Below, piece after piece: positions 1 through 7,787 of a stretch of 64,000 nucleotides of DNA. The translations under genes were made by a program, and so were the position numbers. Source of the stretch: CAVURS01 sp963834425. Lineage in GTDB: Bacteria; Actinomycetota; Actinomycetes; Actinomycetales; CAVURS01. The stretch covers positions 496,001-560,000 of the forward strand of contig CAWIBR010000013.1 in assembly GCA_963834425.1 (NCBI GenBank), in the 5' to 3' direction. The notes beneath the pieces are model-generated. The model was not told the origin of the DNA. It did not search any database and saw only the letters and a list, made by a program, of their open reading frames with translations. How positions within the stretch are numbered: position 1 is the stretch's first letter; each line of letters starts with the position of its first letter.

Positions 1-2
1 TC

Positions 3-1184
3 AAGCAGGACATCACAGTGCAGGACCTGCTGGCCCGGACCACGCAGGTGATCGGCCGCGAGATCGAGGTAGTCCGGGCGCAGCTGTTCCGCAACCACGT
101 CGAGCTGATCGCGGGGTCGGCCCGGTTCGTTGACGAGCACACGGTCACGATCGAGGGCGTCGACCGCGGAGAGCGTTCGATCGTCAGCGCGGACAAGATC
201 GTGATCGCGACCGGCACCAAGCCGGCCCGGCCCAGCCAGGTGGACTTCGACAACCTCAACGTCCTGGACTCCGACGGGATCCTGGAGCTGGAGCGGGTGC
301 CCGACTCGATGGTCGTCGTCGGGGCGGGCGTCATCGGCATCGAGTACGCCTCGATGTTCGCCGCGCTCGGCACTCGGGTCACTGTCGTGGAGAAGCGCCC
401 GGCGATGCTCGAGTTCTGCGACCCGGAGATCGTCGAGTCGCTGAAGTTCCACCTGCGCGACCACTCGGTGTCCTTCCGGTTCGGCGAGGAGGTCGCCTCG
501 GTGGCCAACAGCGGGGCCGGGACCGTGACAACACTGGTGTCGGGCAAGCGGATCGCGGCCGACACGGTGATGTACTCCGCCGGCCGGCAGGGCGTGACCG
601 ACGACCTCAACCTGGACGCGGCGGGCCTGGAGGCCGACTACCGCGGCCGGCTCAGCGTCGATGAGCACTACCGGACCAAGGTCGAGCACATCTACGCGGT
701 CGGGGACGTCATCGGCTTCCCGGCCCTGGCCGCGACCTCGATGGACCAGGGCCGGCTGGCCGCGTGCCATGCCTTCGGCGAGCCGGCCAACGAGCTGCGC
801 GGCCTGCAGCCGATCGGGATCTACAGCATCCCGGAGATCTCCTACGTGGGCCGCACGGAGGAGGAGCTCACGGCCGAGTCGATTCCCTACGAGGTGGGAG
901 TGTCGCGGTATCGCGAACTGGCCCGGGGCCAGATCGTCGGCGACCCCTACGGCATGCTGAAGCTGCTCGTCCACAGCGAGGACCGCTCGCTCCTCGGCGT
1001 ACACGTGTTCGGCACTGCCGCAACGGATCTGGTGCACATCGGGCAGGCGGTGATGGGGTGTGGCGGCACCGTCGACTATCTGGTCGACACGGTCTTCAAC
1101 TACCCGACGCTGTCCGAGGCCTACAAGGTCGCGGCCCTGGATGTCGCCAACAAGCTGCGAGCGGTCGAGCGCTTCGGCGGCTAG
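3..1184 (+). CDS. sthA: Si-specific NAD(P)+ transhydrogenase (soluble), 5' end outside window
   Basis: Soluble FAD-dependent pyridine nucleotide transhydrogenase of the disulfide-reductase fold, which interconverts NADPH and NADH in the cytoplasm. The reading frame is open from base 3, so the N-terminus (FAD-binding GxGxxG) lies outside the window; about 393 residues remain of the usual ~465. Visible parts: RNHVELIAGSARFVDEH, typical of SthA; the NAD(P)-binding loop VVVGAGVIGIEYASMFA near residue 100; the second FAD motif AVGDVIGFPALA; and the dimerisation domain GIYSIPEISYVGRTEEE. Family membership is firm; lipoamide dehydrogenase is the alternative fold relative, but the SthA-specific segments argue against it. 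The gene stands alone, with a convergent regulator downstream. Confidence 0.93.
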   Translation, partial: KQDITVQDLLARTTQVIGREIEVVRAQLFRNHVELIAGSARFVDEHTVTIEGVDRGERSIVSADKIVIATGTKPARPSQVDFDNLNVLDSDGILELERVPDSMVVVGAGVIGIEYASMFAALGTRVTVVEKRPAMLEFCDPEIVESLKFHLRDHSVSFRFGEEVASVANSGAGTVTTLVSGKRIAADTVMYSAGRQGVTDDLNLDAAGLEADYRGRLSVDEHYRTKVEHIYAVGDVIGFPALAATSMDQGRLAACHAFGEPANELRGLQPIGIYSIPEISYVGRTEEELTAESIPYEVGVSRYRELARGQIVGDPYGMLKLLVHSEDRSLLGVHVFGTAATDLVHIGQAVMGCGGTVDYLVDTVFNYPTLSEAYKVAALDVANKLRAVERFGG

Positions 1185-1275
1185 CGACGGCTCCGACCCG
1201 GCTCGCTGGTGACCATGTGTGAAAATCCGCGACGATGCGTGACGGCCTGAGGCGAGGACGGGACTCATTGCGGGC

Positions 1276-1397
1276 ACTTTGCTCTGCTGTCACCAATGAC
1301 AGCAGGACAGAGCCCCGGTAGACAGGTCAGCCCTGACAGCAGAGCAAGGGAGGTGCGGTCCAGCGCCGTGCTGTCATCGCTGACAGCAGAGCAAAGT
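1276..1397. repeat. Inverted/direct repeat cluster (TGACAGCAGAGCAAAGT)
   Basis: Perfect 17-bp inverted repeat: ACTTTGCTCTGCTGTCA at 1276-1292 against its reverse complement at 1381-1397. Inside it sit a further direct copy (1334-1347) and a degenerate copy (1297-1312). Each end also folds locally: TGCTGTCA-CCAA-TGACAGCA (1285-1304) and TGCTGTCA-TCGC-TGACAGCA (1369-1388), both 8-bp stems with 4-nt loops. It lies between the convergent sthA and Lrp-type genes, so it may terminate transcription, but the multiple copies are more than a simple terminator needs. Confidence 0.8.
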
Positions 1398-1414
1398 CGC
1401 GGCACACACGTGGT

Positions 1415-1448
1415 CCCGCGGGGCGCGGGGTCGATTTTTTGTTTTTTT
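1415..1448 (+). terminator. Candidate intrinsic terminator with T6-G-T7 tract
   Basis: Stem CCCGCG-GGG-CGCGGG (1415-1429) followed after five bases by TTTTTTGTTTTTTT (1435-1448). A 13-T tract is very unusual in this GC-rich sequence and fits a rho-independent terminator for plus-strand transcription out of sthA. The stem is short and the T tract starts late, so efficiency is uncertain. Confidence 0.45.
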
Positions 1449-1476
1449 GGGACCCGGGCGGGCAGGCTCGATCGCA

Positions 1477-1518
1477 GTCGGGGCGCAGTCAGGGCGCGTC
1501 AGGGCGCCGTCAGGGCGC
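1477..1518. repeat. Short tandem repeat, four units of GTCAGGGCGC
   Basis: Four copies of GTC(A/G)GGGCGC at 1477, 1488, 1498 and 1509 with 10-11-bp period. The last copy overlaps the stop codon of the Lrp-family gene. Probably replication slippage; no function is visible. Confidence 0.7.
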
Positions 1519-1977
1519 GGCCTGGCGAAGCAGTGGCAGGACGCGGTGGGGGACCTGGGTGTCCAGCGCGATCAGGGTCGAGGTGCGCAGGACGTGCGCG
1601 TCGTCCACCACCTGGTCGATCACGCGCTGCAGGTCCGCGTTGGACCGTGCGACGACCCGCACCAACAGGTCGCCCACGCCGGTGATCGTGTGCGCCTCGA
1701 TCACTTCGGGGATGGCCGCGAGGTGGAGCGCGACCGCGTCGTGGCCGAGTCCCTGGCGGATCTCCAGCGAGCAGAAGGCCGTGACCGGATAGCCCATCGC
1801 CGCCGGATCGAGTTCGGGCCCGAAGCCACGGACGACGCCGTCGCGCACCATCCGGTCCAGGCGCGACTGCACCGTCCCGCGGGCCACGCCCAGCCGGCGC
1901 GAGGCCTCCAGCACGCCGACCCGCGGCTCGCTGGCGAAGAGCTCGAGGATCTCGGCGTCCAGCCGGTCAACGCTCAT
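1510..1977 (-). CDS. Lrp/AsnC family transcriptional regulator
   Basis: 155-residue Lrp/AsnC-type DNA-binding protein: N-terminal winged helix-turn-helix (about residues 3-60; LDAEILELFASEPRVGVLEA followed by SRRLGVARGTVQSRLDRMV) and a C-terminal RAM/effector-binding domain (VTAFCSLEIRQG ... HTITGVGDLLVRVVA). The ATG at 1977 is chosen because family proteins begin a few residues before the HTH; longer in-frame extensions are unsupported. It is transcribed away from hppD, and divergent Lrp regulators commonly control tyrosine/homogentisate catabolism in actinobacteria, so hppD is the likely target (inference). The effector, perhaps an aromatic amino acid or keto acid, cannot be read from sequence. 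Confidence 0.88.
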   Translation of the reverse strand: MSVDRLDAEILELFASEPRVGVLEASRRLGVARGTVQSRLDRMVRDGVVRGFGPELDPAAMGYPVTAFCSLEIRQGLGHDAVALHLAAIPEVIEAHTITGVGDLLVRVVARSNADLQRVIDQVVDDAHVLRTSTLIALDTQVPHRVLPLLRQAAP

Positions 1978-2047
1978 CGGGCCAGAGTGACGCTCGACGA
2001 GGCAATCTGTCCAGCAATGCTTGGGCTTGCCATCGGCATTCTGCACA

Positions 2048-2082
2048 GGTTGCCCACCGTGTCGCCGTCCGGTTGCCCAACC
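2048..2082. promoter_or_regulatory. Direct repeats GGTTGCCCA in the Lrp-hppD divergent region
   Basis: GGTTGCCCACC at 2048-2058 and GGTTGCCCAACC at 2071-2082 lie 23 bp apart in the 130-bp region between the divergent regulator and hppD. The second copy is itself an inverted repeat (GGTTG-CC-CAACC). Spacing near two helical turns makes them candidate Lrp-type operator sites. Inference only. Confidence 0.35.
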
Positions 2083-2107
2083 TCCGGGGTGCCGACACCC
2101 TGCGACC

Positions 2108-3325
2108 ATGACCGCCGACACCAGCACGCACAGCGAACTCACCGCCGACGAGCGGCAGGCCCACCTGGACCTCCAGCAGCTCAAGCAGCTGGTCGGTCTC
2201 GTGGACTACGACGAGCACGCCGACGTCTTCCCCGTCACCGGGTGGGACGCCATCGTCTTCGTCGTGGGCAACGCGGCGCAGACCGCTCACTACTTCGAGT
2301 CGGCCTACGGCATGGCGCTCGAGGCCTACAGCGGCCCGGAGACCGGCAACCGCGACCACGCGGCGTACGTCCTGCGCAGCGGCTCCTGCCGGTTCGTCAT
2401 CACCGGCGGCGTCGACCCCGACAGCCCGCTGCTCGACCATCACCGGGCCCACGGCGACGGCGTCAGCGACATCGCCCTGGAAGTGCCCGATGTCGACCGC
2501 TGCATCGAGCATGCGCGCAGCGTCGGCGCCACGATCCTGGCCGAGCCACACGACATCGCGGACGGCCACGGCACCGTCCGGATGGCCGCGATCGCGGCGT
2601 ACGGCGACACCCGGCACACCCTGGTCGACCGCAGCCGGTACGACGGGCCCTACCTGCCCGGCTACGTGGCCCGCACCTCGTCGTTCGTTCGCCGAGATGG
2701 GGCGCCGAAGCGGCTGTTCCAGGCGCTCGACCATGTCGTCGGCAACGTGGAGCTCGGGCAGATGGATGAGTGGGTTTCGTTCTACAACAAGGTGATGGGC
2801 TTCGTGAACATGGCGGAGTTCATCGGCGACGACATCGCCACTGACTACTCGGCACTGATGAGCAAGGTGGTCGCGAACGGCAACCATCGGGTCAAGTTCC
2901 CGCTCAACGAGCCGGCAATTGCCAAGAAGCGCAGCCAGATCGACGAGTTCCTGGAGTTCTATCGCGGTCCGGGCGCCCAGCATCTGGCGCTCGCCACCAA
3001 CGACATTCTGTCGACGGTCGACGCGATGCGTGCCGAGGGTGTGGCGTTCCTCGACACCCCTGACTCCTACTACGAGGACCCGGAGCTGCGCGAGCGGATC
3101 GGCAACGTGCGGGTGCCGATCGAGGAGCTGCAGAGCCGCGGCATCCTGGTCGACCGGGACGAGGACGGCTACCTGCTGCAGATCTTCACTCGGCCGATCG
3201 GCGACCGGCCAACAGTCTTCTTCGAGCTCATCGAGCGGCACGGCTCGCTCGGCTTCGGCAAGGGCAACTTCAAGGCGCTGTTCCAGGCCATCGAGCGTGA
3301 GCAGGAGCGACGCGGCAACCTCTAG
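2108..3325 (+). CDS. hppD: 4-hydroxyphenylpyruvate dioxygenase
   Basis: Fe(II)-dependent dioxygenase converting 4-hydroxyphenylpyruvate to homogentisate in tyrosine degradation. 405 residues, normal for the family. Two vicinal-oxygen-chelate domains are visible: residues ~45-170 (WDAIVFVVGNAAQTAHYFES) and ~205-380. The iron ligands are His209 (ALDHVVGN), His292 (GAQHLALAT) and Glu373 (FFELIERHG); the C-terminal helix GFGKGNFKALFQAIEREQ closes the site. The ATG at 2108 fits the family N-terminus; no strong ribosome binding site is visible. The gene is divergent from an Lrp regulator and near fahA/hmgA, so the pathway to fumarate and acetoacetate is nearly complete here. Confidence 0.95.
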   Translation: MTADTSTHSELTADERQAHLDLQQLKQLVGLVDYDEHADVFPVTGWDAIVFVVGNAAQTAHYFESAYGMALEAYSGPETGNRDHAAYVLRSGSCRFVITGGVDPDSPLLDHHRAHGDGVSDIALEVPDVDRCIEHARSVGATILAEPHDIADGHGTVRMAAIAAYGDTRHTLVDRSRYDGPYLPGYVARTSSFVRRDGAPKRLFQALDHVVGNVELGQMDEWVSFYNKVMGFVNMAEFIGDDIATDYSALMSKVVANGNHRVKFPLNEPAIAKKRSQIDEFLEFYRGPGAQHLALATNDILSTVDAMRAEGVAFLDTPDSYYEDPELRERIGNVRVPIEELQSRGILVDRDEDGYLLQIFTRPIGDRPTVFFELIERHGSLGFGKGNFKALFQAIEREQERRGNL

Positions 3326-3373
3326 CGGCGTCGGTGCGCGAAACGTCGGCGTCGGCCGTGGGAGGCTGCTCGC

Positions 3374-4346
3374 ATGACGCAGCCACCGACCCAGCCCTCG
3401 TGGCTGCCGCCTGAGGGCTGGTACCCGAACCCGGAGAACCCTGAGCAGCAACGCTGGTGGGACGGCGCGGCCTGGACCGAGCACGTCGCGGTGGGAGCGC
3501 CGCTCGCGCCGGGCGCCGTGCCACATGTGCCCGGCCAGCAGCCGGTCTTCGACCCCGGGCAGTCACAGCCGCAGCAGCCGCAGTACGGCCAGACCCAGCC
3601 CCAGCAATACGGCCAGCCGCAGCAGCCGCAGCCGTACGGCCAGCCCGCGCCGTACGCGCAGCCGGCGACGTACGGAGGTCAGCAGCCCTACGGTCAGCCC
3701 GCCCCCTACGCCGGGCAACCGCCTCAGCCGGGCTACCCGGGGTACCCCGGGTACGCCGGTTACCCCGGCCAGTACGCCCCGCCGGTCGAGCGCGGCATCC
3801 TGCCGGACGGCTCGCGGGTGGCCGGCTGGTGGTGGCGGGTCCTGGCGAGGGTCATCGACGGCGCTCTGCTGTGGATCCCGGCCAGCATCCTAGGACTGCC
3901 TCAGATCCGGACTATCCATCGCATCTTCAGCGACTACTTCGACCAGGTGCGCGCGGCGAGCGATGCGGGGACGACCGTGCCGTCGTTCGACCTGATGAAC
4001 AACGGCGACTACCTGCGCGCGGCGACGCTCCTCGGCGCTGATCTACGCCCTCTGCTGGGTCGTCTACGAGCTCGCGCTGCTGAAAGCCTTCGGTGCCACC
4101 GTCGGCAAGCTGATCTGCGGGTTGCGGGTGCGGGCCTGGCTGCGCCCAGGACCGTTGCGGTGGAACGAGATCGGCCGTCGGGTGCTGTCCTATCAGGTGG
4201 CCTACGCGGTGCCGACGATCGGCCCGCTCTACGTCCTGATCGACGTGCTGTGGCCGCTGTGGGACTCCAAGAAACAAGCGCTGCACGACAAGGTCGCCGG
4301 CACGGCCGTCGTCAAGAAGAACGAGCAGCCGCGACCCGTCCAGTAA
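3374..4346 (+). CDS. DUF2510/RDD-domain membrane protein (one frameshift in this sequence)
   Basis: Predicted membrane protein starting at ATG 3374. Order: DUF2510 domain (residues ~10-40, PEGWYPNPENPEQQRWWDG), a long Q/P/Y/G-rich low-complexity linker with repeated YGQP units (~50-135), then an RDD domain (VAGWWWRVLARVIDGALLW ... IYALCWVVYELALLKAFGAT ... GKLICGLRV). The frame breaks near 4030-4038; RDD continues one frame over to the stop at 4346. The total length is one base more than a multiple of three, so removing one base near CTCCTCGGCGCTG restores about 323 residues. RDD proteins are multipass membrane proteins of mostly unknown role. The 3' end overlaps fahA tail to tail by 35 bp. 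Confidence 0.85.
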
Positions 4347-5538
4347 CCGCACCGAAGCCCAGCCGGCCACCGTTTGCGGCCGGTGCCCACGCGGTGATGC
4401 TGACCTCGTCCCCGTCGAGCAGGAAGCCGCGTTCGCTGCCGTCGTCCAAGGTGATCGGCTCGGTGCCGTTCCAGGTGAGCTCCAGCAGCGAACCGCGTTG
4501 TGCGCGCTCCGGACCCGACACCGTGCCCGATGCGAAGATGTCGCCGGTGCGCAGGCTGGCCCCGTTGACGGTCAGGTGCGCGAGCATCTGCGCGGGCGAC
4601 CAGTACGTCGTGGCGTAGGGCGGCCGAGACACCAGCGTCCCGTTGATCCGGATCTCGAGTCGCAGGTCCAGCCCGAACGCCGACTCGGGAGTCGCGCCGC
4701 GCAGGTAGGCCAGCGGTTCGGGATCCTGGCCAGGCAGCGGGACCCGGGCCGCGTCCAGGGCAGCCAACGGCACCACCCAGGGGCTCAGGCTGGTGCCGAA
4801 CGACTTCCCGAGGAACGGCCCGAGGGGCACGTACTCCCAGGCCTGGATGTCCCGGGCGCTCCAGTCGTTGAGCAGGCAGACGCCGAAGACGTGGTCGGCG
4901 AAGTCGTCGACGTCGACTCGATCGCCCAGAACCGTTGGTACGCCGATGATGTAGGCCACCTCGGCCTCGATGTCCAGCCGAGTGCTGGGGCCGAAGACCG
5001 GCGGCCCACCGTCGGGCGGCCGTCGCTGTCCGGCCGGCCGGACGATGTCGGTCCCGGAGACGACGACCGTGCCGGACCGGCCGTGGTAGCCGATCGGCAG
5101 GTGTCGCCAGTTCGGGGTCAGGGGCTCGGCGTCCGGCCGGAAGATCCGGCCGACGTTGGTGGCGTGGTGCTCGCTGGCATAGAAGTCGACGTAGTCCCCG
5201 ACCTCGACCGGCAGCTGCATCCGCACGTCGCTGGCGGCGATGAGGTGGGGCTCGACGACTTCGGCCGAGCCGGGGTGGGTCAGCAGCTCGGTCAGCCAGG
5301 CGCGCACCGCGCGCCAGGATGGGCGACCCAGGGCGAGGAAGTCGTTGAGGCTCGCCGACTCGAAGACGTGAGCACCGTCCAGGCCCTCGACCGCCGCGAG
5401 CGGGGCCAGGTCGAGAACCCGGTCGCCCACTGCGACACCGACCCGCGGCTGCTCGTCACTCGTCGAGAAGACCCCGAACGGCAGGTTGTCGACGCCGAAC
5501 GGCGTGTCCTCGGGCAGGTCCAGCCAGTCGGCCGTCAT
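4312..5538 (-). CDS. fahA: Fumarylacetoacetase
   Basis: Hydrolyses 4-fumarylacetoacetate to fumarate and acetoacetate, the last step of tyrosine/homogentisate degradation. 408 residues. The N-terminal SH3-like domain begins DTPFGVDNLPFGVF; the catalytic FAH fold includes DYVDFYASEHHATNVG (metal ligand Asp and catalytic His), the metal-binding LDIEAEVAYIIG, and FGVCLLNDWSARDIQAWEY with GPFLGKSFGTSLSPWVV. The start ATG at 5538 overlaps the stop of the upstream gene in an ATGA arrangement, so the two are translationally coupled. It belongs to the minus-strand unit divergent from hmgA. Confidence 0.95.
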   Translation of the reverse strand: MTADWLDLPEDTPFGVDNLPFGVFSTSDEQPRVGVAVGDRVLDLAPLAAVEGLDGAHVFESASLNDFLALGRPSWRAVRAWLTELLTHPGSAEVVEPHLIAASDVRMQLPVEVGDYVDFYASEHHATNVGRIFRPDAEPLTPNWRHLPIGYHGRSGTVVVSGTDIVRPAGQRRPPDGGPPVFGPSTRLDIEAEVAYIIGVPTVLGDRVDVDDFADHVFGVCLLNDWSARDIQAWEYVPLGPFLGKSFGTSLSPWVVPLAALDAARVPLPGQDPEPLAYLRGATPESAFGLDLRLEIRINGTLVSRPPYATTYWSPAQMLAHLTVNGASLRTGDIFASGTVSGPERAQRGSLLELTWNGTEPITLDDGSERGFLLDGDEVSITAWAPAANGGRLGFGAVTGRVAAARSS

Positions 5539-6456
5539 CGGCCGGCGCCACTCGTCGTGGCCGCCGGGGCCAGCAGACCCAGGCCCAGGAGCTCCTCGAT
5601 CGGGTCGGTGACGCCGCAGCAGCCGAAGGAGGACCAGAAGGCGCGGGCCACACTGGCATCGGCCTCGCTCATCCCGTTGGTCCGCTCGACCAGCGGCTCG
5701 GCATCTCGCTCGGCGAGGAGGGTGGCGAGCTCGTCCTCCTCCGCGCCGTTGAGGGCGGCCTTGATCGCGCACAGCAGGTTCAGGACGCCGTGTTGCTCGA
5801 ACCCGGTCGCCGGGTCGGTCGTCCGGACGGCGTGATGCAGACCGGCGGTGAGCTTGAAGGCGAGGTCGACGTCGATCGCGTGCCGCAGGAACGCCGCCAC
5901 CTCGGGCTCGCTCGGGAAGCTGTCCGCCGAAGGACCGCCGGTGCGCAGCTTGGCGCCGCCGAGCTCGCCCCGCGGCGCCGGCCACTGCGTCGAGCTGCGT
6001 CCGCACGTCACCGTCGCGGCTCACCTCCCACCAGACGGCCCGGGTGCCGCCACTGAGCCGGGCCCAGTCCGTCCGCAGGTCGAAGGCTCGGTCGAGCGGC
6101 AGCTCCAGTCCAACGACTTCGAGCCGGCCGGAGGACGCCGCCATGACCACCGCCTCGGCGGCAGCATCGACTCCGTCCGGCACGATGACCCCGATGGGCA
6201 AGGGGCCCGGAAGCGACTGCCCGGCAACGAGTTCGGTCAGCTCGGGCACCCGGCTGGCCGGCACGAGCAGGGGTCCGATCAGCGCGGCGTACCAGCTCGC
6301 GCGGTGGTGCGCGTGTTCGGCGAGAGCCCGTTCGAGCGATGCGTTGCGGGGCGGGAACATGGCCGCGTCGTCGATCAGTCCGGTGAAGAGCGAAGGGCTC
6401 GCGTGGCCCACCTGTCCGGGGTGCAGCGCAGCGTCGTCGGGTCCGATCGGGGACAT
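5535..6456 (-). CDS. Conserved protein of the homogentisate operon, function unknown (one frameshift)
   Basis: First gene of the fahA operon, starting at ATG 6456 only 46 bp from the divergent hmgA start. The N-terminus reads FTGLIDDAAMFPPRNASLER and HHRASWYAALIGPLLVPASR; the C-terminus holds DVDLAFKLTAGLHHAVR and QHGVLNLLCAIKAALNGAEE. The frame breaks at a CCCC run (5968-5971); deleting one base joins the halves into about 306 residues. I do not recognise a named family. Regular strand-helix patterning and the Lys in FKLTAGLHH are compatible with an alpha/beta barrel, but that is a guess. ATGA coupling to fahA points to a role in homogentisate breakdown; no maleylacetoacetate isomerase is seen in the window. 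Confidence 0.75.
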
Positions 6457-6502
6457 GTCGGCAGGTTACGCTGGCCGGGCAGGACCAGGACGAGGAGGAG
6501 CG

Positions 6503-7783
6503 ATGGCGCACTACCTCAGCGTGGGTGACGTGCCCCACAAGCGGCACACCCAGCATCGCCGGCCGGACGGCGGTCTCTACTACGAAGAGCTGATGGGGGA
6601 GGAGGGCTTCTCGAGCGACTCCTCGTTGCTCTACCACCGCGAGCTGCCGTCGGCGATCGTCGATGCCCGGCCCTGGCACCAGCCCGAGCTCAAGACGCAC
6701 GCGAACTATCCGTTGAAGCCCCGCCATCTGAAGCTGCACGACCTCTTCCCCGGCGACGCCTGGCACGGCGTCGATGTCGTGCGGGGAAGGCGCCTGGTCT
6801 TGGGCAACGGCGACGTGCGCATCTCCTATGCGGTCAGCGACACGCCGTCGCCGTTCTACCGCAACGGGATCGGTGACGAGTGCGTCTACGTCGAGAGCGG
6901 CAAGGGAGTCGTCGAAACGGTCTTCGGCCGGCTCGAGGTCGCGGAAGGCGACTACGTCATCCTGCCCCGGGCGACGACGCATCGGTGGGTGCCGACCGAC
7001 GTCGATGCAGTGGGTCCGTTGCGGGCCTACGTCATCGAGGGCAACAGCCACATCGCCCCGCCGAAGCGCTATCTGTCCCGCTACGGCCAGCTGCTGGAGC
7101 ACGCGCCGTACTGCGAACGCGACCTCCGGGTGCCCGAGGGGCCGCTGCTGGCGGACGACAGCGTGGCCAAGGCCGACACCGACGTCTTCATCAAGCACCG
7201 GGGCGACGGGCCGGGCGGGCTGGTCGGCACCATCTACACCTACCCCTTCCACCCGTTCGACGTCGTGGGGTGGGACGGATGCCTGTATCCCTACGCCTTC
7301 AACGTCTCCGACTACGAGCCGATCACCGGGCGGATTCATCAGCCGCCGCCGGCGCACCAGGTGTTCGAGGGCTACAACTTCGTGGTCTGCAACTTCGTGC
7401 CGCGCAAGGTGGACTATCACCCACTCTCGATCCCGGTGCCCTACTACCACTCCAACGTCGACAGCGACGAAGTGATGTTCTACTGCGGCGGCGACTACGA
7501 GGCGCGCAAGGGCTCGGGCATCGGCCAGGGGTCGATCTCGCTGCATCCGGGCGGCCACGCCCACGGACCACAACCGGGTGCCTACGAGCGCAGCATCGGC
7601 GCCGAGTACTTCGACGAGCTGGCCGTCATGGTCGACACCTTCCGGCCGCTGGAGCTGGGCGAGGGCGGGATCGCCAGCGAGGACGAGAGCTATGCCTGGA
7701 GCTGGAGTGGCCGCGGACCGGGCGACAGCGACGCCCTCGGCAACGGCGACGGCAACGGCAACGGAGGCCCCGATGCCACCTGA
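6503..7783 (+). CDS. hmgA: Homogentisate 1,2-dioxygenase
   Basis: Ring-cleaving Fe(II) dioxygenase that turns homogentisate into maleylacetoacetate. 426 residues, start ATG 6503 preceded by a strong GAGGAGGAG ribosome binding site. Cupin-fold motifs: FYRNGIGDECVYVESGKG, GDYVILPRATTHRW, and the iron-site region PYYHSNVDSDEVMFYCGGDY followed by SLHPGGHAHGPQPGAYE, which supplies the conserved His and Glu ligands. The C-terminus ends in a Gly/Asn/Asp-rich tail (GNGDGNGNGG) outside the catalytic domain. It is divergent from the unknown-fahA pair, so the short gap between them must hold both promoters. Confidence 0.95.
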   Translation: MAHYLSVGDVPHKRHTQHRRPDGGLYYEELMGEEGFSSDSSLLYHRELPSAIVDARPWHQPELKTHANYPLKPRHLKLHDLFPGDAWHGVDVVRGRRLVLGNGDVRISYAVSDTPSPFYRNGIGDECVYVESGKGVVETVFGRLEVAEGDYVILPRATTHRWVPTDVDAVGPLRAYVIEGNSHIAPPKRYLSRYGQLLEHAPYCERDLRVPEGPLLADDSVAKADTDVFIKHRGDGPGGLVGTIYTYPFHPFDVVGWDGCLYPYAFNVSDYEPITGRIHQPPPAHQVFEGYNFVVCNFVPRKVDYHPLSIPVPYYHSNVDSDEVMFYCGGDYEARKGSGIGQGSISLHPGGHAHGPQPGAYERSIGAEYFDELAVMVDTFRPLELGEGGIASEDESYAWSWSGRGPGDSDALGNGDGNGNGGPDAT

Positions 7784-7787
7784 GCCA

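Noticed and set aside
1967..3526. 519-codon open frame on the minus strand opposite hppD, and similar long antisense frames elsewhere (for example 6008-7573, 32248-33609, 52519-54033)
   Set aside because: Shadow frames expected in high-GC coding DNA; the products are low-complexity Arg/Gly/Val-rich and lack any domain.
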